Source: Panax quinquefolius
Taxonomy: Eukaryota; Streptophyta; Magnoliopsida; Apiales; Araliaceae
Assembly: GCA_020205615.1 (NCBI GenBank)
Contig: CM035160.1
Span: 125,827,605 to 125,891,604, forward strand
DNA length: 64,000 nt
Direction: 5' to 3'
In this document: positions 36,522 to 48,614 of the stretch, in pieces
Layout of the letters: the number at the start of each line of letters is the position of its first letter
How positions within the stretch are numbered: the first letter of the stretch is position 1
Translations under genes and position numbers: made by a program
The notes under the pieces: model-generated
What the model was told of the DNA's origin: nothing
The model's input: the letters and a program-made list of their open reading frames with translations, nothing else
The model's database searches: none

Positions 36522-39325
36522 CTTAGCATTTTCATTCCAGTATTTGCATATTGCGATTAAAGTTTCAGGCATTCAACACTTTAATATTAAAAATAACAAA
36601 GGAACTACCTAAAAACATATTATCTCTCTTTCGAGATTGTATTGTTCACCTATCAAAATAAATAAAAGAAAAGAAAAAGACAAAAGAAAACTTTCAAGAT
36701 GTTTCTACAGCACTGTAACATCGAATGAGAAACCAGATTGTAACACAAAAATATATAAAGCCTCATGTCGTGCCTTTATAATCAAAATAAAAAACAAAAA
36801 ATACACCATGTTAATTGCAACACCACAAATATCTCCCTGGGGAGAAGTCAACATGTTAGATGGTGTAACCACAAATACTTTACTCAAGCTAGTCTAAAGG
36901 AGTTAACAAGCAACCCATGCATCGGTATGATCATTTGACAAAATGCACTAGTTATATTGCAAAACTCTTTAAATTATAAAAAGGTGGGGGGGGAGGATTG
37001 TATATAGCTTATATCCTAGATTCTTAAGAGTAATGGTAGACTTCTATTTTCAACTCAAAAAAAGAAAAAAGGAGAAAATGGGCCAAAAAATACGGCAGAT
37101 ATATTTGTTACCTCATCTCAATTGGGGGGAGAAAAACAACGCATCATGCTTATATGCACCAATAAATGCATCCATGGATACAATTGCATCATTTAGAAAG
37201 TCCATTATCTATAAGGAAAGAAAATATAATTAATCTGAGACAAAAAAAACATGAATTTATCCTCGCATTATCATCGAAGAGGGGACAACAGAAAGCACTC
37301 AAAGTAGTCTTTTTCATTGCACAATAGACTAAAATTTACGACATTATCAACATTAAAGTCGATAAGTAATAATAAAATGAAACAAAAACTTCATTTACAA
37401 CAATGTTTAATCATGTTGTATCTAAATTAAGTGATACATCTTGAAAATTAGGTGCAAAACTCAACCCTTTGTATCCTAGCATAAAACAGAGAACTCATCG
37501 TTAAGGTAGTAAGTACTATGATATATGATTTTTCCATGAAAATGATAAGCTGCGCAAGAGAACATGAGCAAAGACAAGACAAGAATAATCTATGTTAATT
37601 ATGAAAAGAAAAATTGGAAAGTAAATCACCTCTAGATAAAATCGGCATGAAGGCGCTAGAAACCATGATCTTGGTCAAATCAAGAGAGGAAACTAGAACA
37701 CAGATAAAATCAAAAGGAAGGGAAAACATGATATTGGTTAAGAGGAGAACCATGCACTTCCTTGTAATGAAAAAGTTTAAATTTCAAGCACTTTAAAATA
37801 TTATTATTCGTTATATAGTTTCCATAGCATCAATGCTCCCTTTTAATTATAGTATCAATAGCACTGTAAAGGAAAATCATCTTTAGGTGTAATAATAGGT
37901 AATTGTAAACCAAACAACAGTTTCCATAAGACCATTGGCTCTAAGGAAAAGTCTCTTTCTAATGAACATCACAATACAAAAGATGCAATCTTGTACATGA
38001 AATGTCATTCACTCTAAATTATAAATGCAGCTGATTACCAAATGTAACAAGTGCGAGATGATATTTAAATTATTATCTTTTTATTTGTATCCAAGCCTCA
38101 ACCAAGATTGTATCATTACAATGAGTTTAAGCAAGAAACCTTGTAAATTTCTCGATAAAATGTGAAACGATATATAATGCAAATGAACAAGAAGAATAAT
38201 TGAGTATTGGCGGGGAGTTTGCAAAAAGCACTTGTGCCCTTGACTAAGAGATACTTCAATCTTATACTCCCTAAAAGAGTCCCATTTGGCTTTGATAGTT
38301 AATTTAAGAAATATTACATTTAGTGATACTTTTTAAGTAGTTTAAAAATATTAACTATTGCATTAATCAATATCAAATAAATTCACATCAATTTTGAATA
38401 GGAAAATAATCAAATAGGACTCCTTTTGTTGAAAGAAAGGAACATATATTTGTAAGAGAATGAAAGTATTATTAGGTGCAACCAAAATTGGGTTTACAAA
38501 AAATAAAAACGCATTATAATTAATGCATTATAGAAGTACAACCAAATATATTGGAAGAATTAGAACCAATAAAATTCATAACAACAAAATTTGTCTTCAT
38601 GAGAAAAATAAAGAACAGATCGAGAAAAATAAGACATGCACTTACAATTGAACAAATCCAAAGCCACGATGTTCAAATGAACCTATAATCATTGAAAGAC
38701 CAAAAAGTATTTAGTAAAAAGAATAGCATTCCACTTCAAATAAGCTAGATAAGGCTCGGTTTGAGAATAGAGAAATTAAATTACGTCAAAACTTCTCATT
38801 TTACAAAGCAAACTAGTAAGTACTTTAAATTAAGCATAAAATCAAGCCACCTAATTTACGCACCTGTGTACCTACTTTCCTAGGTTAATCTCAATAATAC
38901 TATCATTGGCACTTCAAATGAGTGCAGAGTTTAGGAGCAATAACCATTTTCCTAAATAAAAAAAAAGGTGCAATGGAAGTTCAAACGAGTAGTAATCAAA
39001 ACAAGTCCGAGCTAGAACACAATGATTCAAATGCTTACCTCTCCGGGTAACCATAAAGCATCGCCTAATTGGTCGACATAAGTGTTAAAGTTTCTTCAAG
39101 TGAAATATAGAGAAATTAACACATAAATTACAATATATTCGTGAATTTGTTCATGTATGGTAAATAAAGAGATTTAGAGAGAAAAAGAATCAACACGGAA
39201 TTAGCGAAAGAATAAAGGCGAGGTTAGCGGCGAAGATAATTAGCAGGATCTGTATTACCATACGATTCACTCTTTGGAGGACCACTTGTCGGCGGCGCAT
39301 ACACGACCAAATGAGAAGAATTGAC
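36522..39325. other. CACTA interior, no recognisable gene
   Basis: AT-rich sequence with only short frames and poly-A-like runs. On the minus strand near 39300-39225 a short stretch reads VYAPPTSGPPKESYGNTDPA with less biased codons, which could be a captured exon end. I do not recognise it. Confidence 0.5.
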
Positions 39326-40422
39326 TATTAGAGTTTATGCTCTAGAGGCCAATTATTTGATATAATTGCTTAACATTTTGATATTATATTTGATTGAATA
39401 AATGAATAATTTTATTATGGTTTTATTTACTGTGTTATATAAATGTTAACATAATAAAATTCCTTAGAATAGTGATACAATTTATATAGTTTCAATTATG
39501 TGACTTGAACATGAGATTATATAATTACAATTAGTATCATTGCTCTTAAATGTCCCTAGTCGAGTACCATTGTTGATAGGACAACAATGATGCATTGAGA
39601 CTAGTATGTGGATTGACTGATGACCAAATCTCATTGGTCATAAATATATGAGATATTAAGTCAATGCATAGGTATGTGTTAGAGAACGATGTACTAGACA
39701 GACCCACCATGAGAATTCTACGTGGAACATTATGCAAATTTTCATTAGCGATTCCCATAGTGACAATGATGTAATGGTTCTCCGACCTGAAATCACTATA
39801 TTACTACACGAGAATTTATGTACTTTGATATCATCAAATGTCACCTTTAATAGGGTGGACTATAAAGATTATTATTGGGTACATCATGAATCGTGTGACG
39901 AATATGAGTGATCTAGATGGAATTTAACCTCCTATATATTAGGGTGATATCCATAGGCCTCTTGGTAGTATGACTATGAAATGCATGGCCATGCTCAAAT
40001 AGTGATTTGTTTCATATAGTCTACTCATTGATCAAGAAAACTCAGATTAAATTATGAAGAGCATGACATATTCCATGACTCTAGTTTTATCTAGGATGTC
40101 AAGGTTAAAAGGATTAAATTACATTAAAACATTGGTCACGAAAAGGTTGCATCGAATCATCGATCTTATTATTACTTGGGTAGCAGTGATGCATTACTAG
40201 ATGCCGCTCACTGTTTATAATTTTATAATATGATTATAAAATTATTGCCAACGTAATAATAACCTATAGGGTCACACACATAGAACGTAATTTAAAAGGG
40301 AATAAATTTAAATTTTAAGGATTTAAATATATTAATATGATTAATATTATTTAAATCACGAATTTAAATTAAAAGGATAATTTGTATATATATTTATATT
40401 AATTAAGTAAGACTTAATTAAG

Positions 40423-40468
<46 letters not shown>

Positions 40469-40866
40469 TGATTTGATGAAATTAGGTTTTGATTTGATTA
40501 ATTCCTTTTAACTACTATATATATGATATATAGCATTACATAGGGTTACATCATAATTGAAAACTCTAGCAGCGCTTTAGAGAGAGACTAGAGAGAAAAT
40601 AGTTTCATAATCGTTCCTTTGGTGGCTAGTACCGCAAGTCCCTCTTATTGCAGAATCGTTCAACGGTTCGTGCGACATTCGTGTGGATACCGTAGAGACG
40701 TGGTTCTAAATGGATTGCGTAAAGGATTCGAAGCTATTTCGAAATTTTTCATAATCGGTATAATATCTAAACCACCAATTAATTTCGCCATAAGATCCTG
40801 TTTTGGGTTTGAATTGCTTTGATTATTTTTAAATTTCTGCTGCGTTTTTGTGCCGAAAACCCAACA
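39326..40866 (+). mobile_element. Probable Copia-type solo LTR in the CACTA
   Basis: The segment starts TATTAGAGTTTATGC (probably TGTTAG originally) and ends GTGCCGAAAACCCAACA. It is flanked by TTGAC (39321-39325) and TCGAC (40867-40871), one mismatch. The ending resembles plant Copia LTRs, which usually precede TTGGTATCAGAGC, but no primer binding site follows. An AT microsatellite (40426-40465) and TATATATGATATATA near 40517 precede a likely transcript start. Family assignment rests on pattern memory only. Confidence 0.6.
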
Positions 40867-40871
40867 TCGAC

Positions 40872-41271
40872 CGGAGGGCCAATTTGACCGGAAGGGAACG
40901 ATCGTCTGAGAAGGCGACCGGATGAGAACGATCGACTGAGAAAAGAGATAGAAAGGGTGAGGGAGGAAAGAGAGGGCTGATTTGACTAAGAGCGGATGAG
41001 GAAGAGAGGAGAGAAAGGGTGATTGAGAGCTGATTTTCCCCAAAAAATTGATTTGGAGGAAAAATGTTGGTACTGATTTGGGGAAAAGGCTCATTACCCT
41101 TAGTATTTAGTCCCAAAATGGCTCGACGGCCAGATTTGGACCCTCGGTATAGACTCTTCAAAGGCATATACCAACGGCTAGCCTGTGACCATCGATATAA
41201 GTATTCAATTGTGACGGTTCCGTTCCGACCGTCGCTATAGGTCGTCGCTATAGGTCAAATTTCTAGTAGTG
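40872..41271. repeat. Right subterminal region of the CACTA
   Basis: Purine-rich sequence up to about 41030, then the terminal repeats with GACCGTCGCTATAG and GTCGTCGCTATAG before the terminal TTTCTAGTAGTG. No gene. Confidence 0.7.
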
Positions 41272-41360
41272 TATTTATTGAACGATAAACACATCCATTA
41301 AATATTTATGTAATTCAATAAATATTTAAATATTATAATTAAAAAAATTGGATTGTTACA

Positions 41361-41396
41361 TCATTCCCTCCTTACAAGGATTATGTCCTCAGAATC
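41361..41396 (-). other. Polypurine tract and hairpin of element B (C-like type)
   Basis: On the minus strand GATTCTG (41396-41390), loop AGGA, CATAATC form a hairpin with one mismatch. The purine tract AAGGAGGGAATGA then abuts the LTR start at 41360. A second GATTCTG-type hairpin lies about 60 bp upstream, as in element C. Confidence 0.78.
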
Positions 41397-44300
41397 ACAA
41401 CTCAAACCACTCATTCGTTACAATCTTCCCTATTTACAAAGATTATGTCCCCAGAATCGAAGACACAAATTAAACAAATAACTCAGAGTAATCTTTCATC
41501 ATTTTATCTAAATATAGATTTTATATTTCCTACTACATTTATTACCTTAACAAATTTTAGGTTTCATTTCATAACTTTCACTTGAACTCAATATATTCTG
41601 AGTATTATATTCTTAACCCATTCATTTTTTTTTCTAAGAATCGCTATCATAAACACTCGGGATATTACATTCACCCTTTCTTCTAAGAATTTCGTCCTCG
41701 AAATTTTATTTATTAATCTTATTCATTCAATCTATCAAAGTAGATTTTTACGTCACTACTTCATTCATTCATTAGTTTCTATAACCACTTTCTTTCCACA
41801 AAGATCATTCTACAACTATTAACTTTTCTATTAATTGTTTCACATTATTCTTTGATAACTCACATCCTTCTTACTTCAAAATCTCTTTTCTCACTTATTC
41901 AACATATTCATCATTCAGTGTCGCATTCTACGACTCACTTCTTTCTAAGGAATACTTTCCTTTTCACTTCCATCTTGCATAATAACAAAAAATCTTCCAC
42001 AATTGTTCAATAATTGGGAAGTAGTATGAATAACTTCGAGAATTTAAAAGATTCCAAATTATGCTCGTATCATAAAACCTTGAACTCTATTCTCTAGGTT
42101 TAATAGTGCTTCACCCCCCGAGGTTCTTCACACTTTAAACCCTCTTTGGCGTAATGTTTATCAATCACAAAGACCGAAAACACCCTCCACCCGCATACTT
42201 AGGTGGCTCACTTATTGTACCACTACGTTAGGCATAACGTAGTGTTTTGTAACGACTATATATGCGTTCGCTCGATTTAGGGTGTTAAACCCTTTGTACT
42301 ATATATTATGCATAAACATTTCAGCGCAAAGTGTAAACTAAGCGCAACCTCTAATAAAAGAGTTGTTCATCTCCGAATTTAGAGTGCAAGCATTCAATTG
42401 AGGGTCTAATGACCACGAACCATGTCCACAGTTATAAGTAATCTTTCAACTTTAATTTTAACAGTCATACGACTATAAGGACTGCAAGGTACGTAGGGGA
42501 TCAATCCTTCGTACATGTATTGTGCACAAACATTTCAACACAAAGTATAAACTAAGCGTAACCCCTAATAATAGGGTTGTTCATCTTAGCTTTTCAACAT
42601 CTGAATCCGCACCAAAACAATTTGGTTTGGTATAACTTCTCAAGAAACTCTTGAATTTCATGCATATTTTTCAATATTTGTCTAGCTGAATCAAATAGTA
42701 TAGACCTCTACAACAATTCAGACATCAACTGAAATATACATATACATACATACATATGTATTGTCATATCTTAAAGAAATCTCAAAAATATTTTTATGAC
42801 GTCATGATACTGCACTGTATTTACAGTCCGTTGAGGATTTCGTCATTTGGTAATACTGCATTGATGACTCCATCATACCATAGTGGGCTGACGATCCTTA
42901 GATCACATCCAACACTAGGTAATACTGCATTGATGACTCCATCATTTTTATCATCTTTGCACCAGGTTACATGATGCATTAATGATATAAAATACATTTG
43001 ATATATTGCAAATTATTTTTTCTAAGCCAAGCAATTAGCATGAATATCGAATAACATTATTGTTGTTAAAACTCATTGGTACCATCATTTGATCTAATGT
43101 TTTTCAAGAAAATAAAAGTGTAAACATCAGCACGAAGTCAATAAATTTTGAAAGTCTAGCATAGCTAGTAGATTTAGAATACCTATGATTCCACCATAAA
43201 CTCCACTTTCTATAATGATTCATTGCTTAATAGGTCTATCTATTCCTATCATCTTCAATACTCCATTTATATTTATCTATACCCAGTTCGTCAAACTTAC
43301 CACACGTTATGAGTTCAGGAACTTGTCACAATCATATGAGTTTAAGAACTTATACTAGTCAGACCATAGGCGTCTATTCGCTGAGGGGTTCAAAAACATA
43401 CCATATAATTATGAGTCACGAACCTACCATAAGTATGAGTTTTAAGAACTCGCACTTAACCTTATAATATTCTCTAACTATACTCTACCTATCTGTTATA
43501 CACATGAGAAAAGAATCACCTTCTCAATAGGCATATAACAAATAGCGCGACACAAACATTCCAATGATTATCAATGTGATAAACTGAGTACAAGCACAAA
43601 ACCCTAGCCCATACAAAGGTTTGTACAACTCAGTCATCACATGAGTCCTCAATTGAAATCCCTCCTAACTCTATCTTGCTCAGAACTTACTCTTTGCTCG
43701 GTACGAATTCCTCGTATCACATTATCTATAACTCCTCATGACTTTATCTCGTACTATCATAGTACATTATCTTCATAGCATCAAGCTATAATCATTCAAA
43801 CATTACAAACCATCTTCCTTTTATAACTTAAACAGATCACGTCGTGATCTTATTCTATAATTATCTCCCTTAACATTCTTTTCTTAACTCGTGATGGTTT
43901 TGTTTTACGATCCTCATTCTTTCCCTTTTTCATCATTTACGACATTATTCGTTATCTTGGCTTTTGGAGTTAGGAAACTCCCATTTCTTATCTTTATATC
44001 ACTTTAAGATTCTTCTTTGAATCTTCTTGTTTATATAACAATTCTTCCTTTAAGAATTCTAACTTCATTTACATTGGTCAAAATTTCATTCGAGTTCTAC
44101 ACTTTCATCATACGTATCCATTTCAACAATTGGTACACATCAAGTCTCTAACAGTTTCAATATGGTACGCTGAGTGATTTTCCACAAACAACCAACAAAC
44201 TAGGTTCCGAGTTACTAGTTCGTATATACCTCCGCTCTATGAAGGAATCGTTTAGCCCAGATACCATACATCAACTACTAAAGAGTACAATTGCACCATA

Positions 44301-44553
44301 CTCTCTATTCTTCACTTCTTTATCACTCTCTTTATATATATCATTGTCATTTATTATCACCTCGCATCCTTATTATCGAGTTGGGTAACCCCACATTCAT
44401 AATCCTTATAACTCTCACGAGATTCTTCTATGAATCCTTTCACGCAAGTTTTAATTCCTTATTGTTCAAACTTTATTTGAGCTTATTCATTCATTATCTT
44501 CACCTCTCTTCTCTAAGGTTATAGCCTACGGTACTCATACCTAAGGTTTATAA

Positions 44554-44573
44554 CCTACGACTTTGATACCAAC
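44554..44573 (-). other. Primer binding site of element B (tRNA-iMet type)
   Basis: On the minus strand TTGGTATCAAAG follows the LTR end ...GTTACA directly. It is the same type as in element A. Confidence 0.8.
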
Positions 44574-47500
44574 TGTAACGACCCCAAAAATCCATACAAT
44601 TTAAATCTAGACTTCGGTCGTTAACCATACATTCAACCTCTAATTTTGTATCATTATTTGATATTAAAATCACTAAAATTGCGGACTATTTAAAACTTTT
44701 ATACATTTCCTTCTTTATTGCCCTAAATCGCAACCTTTACGTCACATCTCTTCGATTCAAACTTATATCATGAATCATTACAATAAAATGACTATACAAA
44801 GAATTACATCATAAATAGATATCTATATACACCAGATAGCTCAATTTATAATTCAACAACATGTTACACTTCAAATCTTACATATATTTCTCACAAAACA
44901 TAAGTAACCTTCGTGAATATAGATCTCTATAACTCACTTAGCACATATCCTTACCTTAATTCCTTGACCTGCAAAAGTGGTTATTCGCAAGAGTGAGCTC
45001 GACAGCCCAGCAAAATCTAATAGTTTTCATGCATCAGAGCACATAATAACATACTAAACATACATATCATAATAATTAAAGGAACATGGCATACATGCTT
45101 TTAATTCACATAGCAAATATAAAGATTGAGTTCCTTACTCAATCCTCCTTATTTAACCAAAATAATACAGTCATAAATTGACTTTAACATTTCACGATTT
45201 CAACATGTATAACATATCATGCAATTTAAAACAGTTCATCAAGTCCACATAGAAAATAGGAACCGAAAGACTTGCCTTGATCATTGTTTACCAATAACAG
45301 TTTAACAGCTTACAGTTATCTGCATTTCACGTGCCCTACACAATTATATAACCATACACATCAACTATTAGTCACGTAACAACACATAGTAATTGTAATA
45401 TAAACTCTACTCCACATCTCATAATATTTCCTATTAATTAGCACACAATGTTCAATTAGAGTTTGTTAACTTTCAACTTATATCTCACTGTATTTCATAT
45501 TCGCAGTTCATTCAACTGCTTAAGTCTTGCTAGGACTACTTATTGGTTTTATATTAAATCCATTCCATATCTTATAATATTCATTTCAATTGAATTGAAA
45601 CACTTTTTAAGTTCATTAACGCTTAGCACGACGTTTCGACGTTCAATCGTCACACGCCCGATTTGCCTCTCTTGTGTATTCTTACTATGCTTCTATAACT
45701 TATCTAATACATTATTTATTAATGTTAAGCATCATTATATTTACTAATATTCAAGTTTTATAACTTAGAATAACATCTTTTATCGCCAGGAGCACTACAC
45801 ATTCATATGTGCATGCCCGATGCCCTCCGATTGCCCCTGAAAACACAACAGTCCTAAAGATGACTATTTTGACTACTGTTACATACCTCAACTTTAAACA
45901 CTTAAAGAACAAAAGTTGTAGGTCTACTCGTCTTCGTTCTGGATCATCTTGAATCACCTCAATCGGATTTCGTATGAGAAAGTTATGGCCATTTTACTAT
46001 AGGAGGTCAAAACTGTCCGACCCAGACTTCTGTTCCAGCGCCGCGGCGTGAGAACTGGGCTAACCAGTGGTGCCGAGGCGCGAATTTCAGCACTAGGTCG
46101 TGAATTTCGGCGCTGGGGCACCGAAACTTGTAGAACCCAACCGTCGGAGAACAGAACAACTAATTTTTGTCTATTTAACACTGCTAACATCTAAATTAAC
46201 ATTCTAACTTATATAAATTACACATATACACACTACCCAACATGCATATACTAGTTTAAACCACTAAAATATAATTTTAGAAAACTTAAATCATTATACG
46301 CCTTTGCTTTTAAAACCGTAACTCCATTATCGATGTTTTGACAAGGTTTAACACCGTAAAACCACAATTAATCATCACATTCATTCCTTTGAACCAAGTT
46401 CTCATTTACTTCTTACCCAACTAACATACATAATGTTTAGTAAGTTTATAAACAACCAATTGCAGACAATTATATTATATCAATTTTGATACTCTACAAC
46501 CCACGCTCCTACATTGTATGTTCACCAAAACAATTTCCTTTTCTTTTTGAACATAATTTAGCATACAACACATATATACATATATACATGCTAGTTATAA
46601 CAATTATAATTATAATTACATGTAATATCATAACCAATTCTAAAACATGGTTTACAAACACTTTTTGTAAAAACCTTATACACAGTGAATGGATTTCAAG
46701 AACACACAGACTAAGTAATTATACTATAAAACATATCACATTAAGAGTATAAAACATACCTTTAATTTGTTCAGACAACACTTGTTAATCAAATAGCTTC
46801 GATGAACTTAGAACTTGTTTTGGGAATCACAGCCCTTTCACTCTCAAACTCTCTCTGAACTTTTCTCAGACAAACTTCTGTTTTCCTTAGGCTTAAGCCA
46901 AAAATAATATACGTAAACTAAAAACCAACGCACTTTTCAAACGTTTAAAACCCAAACGTAACTGCCATATACTAATGACCCTATTAAACTATCAATTACC
47001 AAATATATTATATATTATTTATATTTTGTTTAATTTAATTTATATTACTAATAAATCAAATTTAAAAATCCAAAAGCCATAGGGCTTTGTTTGGCAAAAT
47101 TATTTAAAATTAAAGACTTAATATATTTAAGCCTTGTTTGGCAAAATAAATTAAAACTACTTTAATTTATTTTTATAACCACTTATAATATAACTATTTG
47201 TCACACTTCTAATTAATTAAGTTTTCATACTTAATTTAATTAATTCTAATAACAATTCATTGCATAATATAATAATTTATTTAATCATTATAAACTTTCT
47301 AACTTAATTATTAAATTAAATTAGATTACTATTTCAAAATTATTACTTTCCTTAACTCATTAATTATTTATTAAACAAATAATTAACCAAATCAAATCGA
47401 ATCAATTAAACAAATATCACTACTAGAAAATCAAATTTATAGTGACGATTATTAGCTAATCGTCATTATAGGCCAAAAAGACCGTCATTAAAAGTTTTAG

Positions 47501-48464
47501 CGACGGTCGTAACACTTGCCGCCATAGAACCCGCTTCGGTAAAACTATATAGCGACGGTCTTTTGTCCTATAGCGACGGTCGCCGACCCTAGCTATAGGT
47601 CATGGAAAAATCTTATATTTGCTCTTTACTAACGGTCACTGAGAGTTATTGCTACGGTCATGATCGTAGCTATAGATGTCTATAGCGACGCTTGGCGACC
47701 GTCGCTATATGTTTGTGTTTTATAAAACACTATAGCTACGATCGATGACTGTCGTTATAGACTTTTTAAATTTTAAAAAAAAATTAATTGTGTACATGTA
47801 TCCAACAAACACAAATACAATATAAAATAAAACATAAAAAATTAATGTATACATGATCTAAAATAATCCACATTACAATTACAATAATTACAATCTTCTT
47901 GAGAGAAGGCTAACTCATCATGATCAAACATTAAGTTACAATAATTTAGTTCCAACAATGTTTACAAATTAAGACAAATCAAAAGTAAACAATAATTATT
48001 GCAGATGTATTTGTAGACTAATCCAAACACCGCCAAGCAATACAATCACGAAGGCAAAGACAAATCAAACACACTTGACATGTATAGTGATTAAATCCTT
48101 GAAATTTGACTTTTTAGTCTGCACACACTTGTCAACTGTGTCTTTCTCGCCATTTATCTATTGATTTTTCTAAAAAAAGCCATTCTATAACATAGAGCAT
48201 CAACAATCTCGATTACCCAAAATCGCCCAACTAAAGAAATATCAATTGCTTAATGTAAAGTAGATGATGCTACATTTGAGCATAAAATGTAAATATTACA
48301 GTCTTATTAATCTCGGTTATTGATTTTACAATGGCTATTGATACTAGAATTCATTATACTGATTCGGTCAAGAATAAAGCATCATTTGAACATATAAAAT
48401 GTAAATATGAGACACAAAGATCCAATATAAATTTAGCAAAAACAAAAAATAAAAGAAAATATAA
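44574..48464 (-). repeat. 5' LTR of element B, truncated inside its CACTA copy
   Basis: It matches 28345-32221 along its whole length. At 47415-47417 TAT is followed by CACTACTAGAAAA (47418), the same CACTA at the same LTR position as in the 3' LTR. The CACTA copy runs only to 48464 and lacks its right end, the last 85 bases of LTR and both nested solo LTRs. Directly after it lies CCCAT and the RNase H of element M. Confidence 0.85.
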
Positions 48465-48614
48465 CCCATGGCGTTGTCACTTATGGACAGGTACATAAAT
48501 AGGGGAACATCATCCCTGGGTGATACCAACACAAGAGCTTTGGCTAGCTGTTCTTTAATTGTAAGGAAGGCATTCTGGCACTCATCATTCCATTTCATGG
48601 AGGAGTTCTTCCTT
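48465..48614 (-). pseudogene. First RNase H of element M, N-terminal part
   Basis: On the minus strand it reads MKWNDECQNAFLTIKEQL and PLFMYLSISDNAMG, then breaks off at element B. The coding sequence continues at 28339 on the same strand with a 1-bp offset. Confidence 0.8.

Larger units (their letters stand above)
31179..41271. mobile_element. Non-autonomous CACTA-type DNA transposon
   Basis: Terminal inverted repeats CACTACTAGAAA at 31179 and TTTCTAGTAGTG ending at 41271 are flanked by TAT on both sides, the 3-bp target duplication of CACTA elements. Subterminal regions carry many copies of GTCGCTATAG and TAGCGACGGTC-like motifs in both directions (31200-31510 and 41130-41260), as usual for the group. 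Removing two nested solo LTRs leaves about 4.5 kb. No TNPD or TNPA-like transposase frame is seen, so it would rely on another copy. Confidence 0.9.
28345..41360 (-). repeat. 3' LTR of element B, split by a CACTA transposon
   Basis: In element orientation it starts TGTAACAATCC at 41360 and ends ...GTCGTTATA at 28345; the other copy ends ...TTACA, so the last CA has become TA. Without the CACTA it is about 2.9 kb. The first 85 bases match the start of element C's LTR at 59597, showing the same family. It contains no coding frame. Confidence 0.85.
41361..44573 (-). other. Interior of element B, mosaic and non-coding
   Basis: In element orientation, bases 44573 to about 41700 match the interior of element A. 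That part ends with the A-type hairpin (41705-41688, AATTTCG/CGAAATT, loop AGGA), purine tract GAAGAAAGGGTGAA and an LTR-like start TGTAATATCCCG near 41672. From about 41530 to 41361 it instead matches the 3' end of element C, including a short chromodomain end (SELFV then stop). No intact protein is encoded. Confidence 0.75.
28345..48464 (-). mobile_element. Element B: non-autonomous chromovirus derivative carrying a CACTA in both LTRs, inserted in element M
   Basis: The direct repeats 28345-32221 and 44574-48464 are its LTRs. A primer binding site at 44554-44573 and purine tract at 41361 set the minus orientation. It splits M's RNase H, and flanking CCGAT (28340-28344) and CCCAT (48465-48469) fit a 5-bp target duplication with one mismatch. 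The 3.2-kb interior has no intact gag or pol. The 3' LTR is complete but holds a CACTA transposon (31179-41271). The 5' LTR stops inside its own CACTA copy at 48464. Confidence 0.82.

Noticed and set aside
40660..41167. Overlapping minus-strand frames of 112 and 144 codons at the right end of the CACTA
   Set aside because: Low-complexity S/P/L/F composition from a purine-rich strand, spanning the Copia solo LTR border and running into CACTA subterminal repeats. No transposase motifs.
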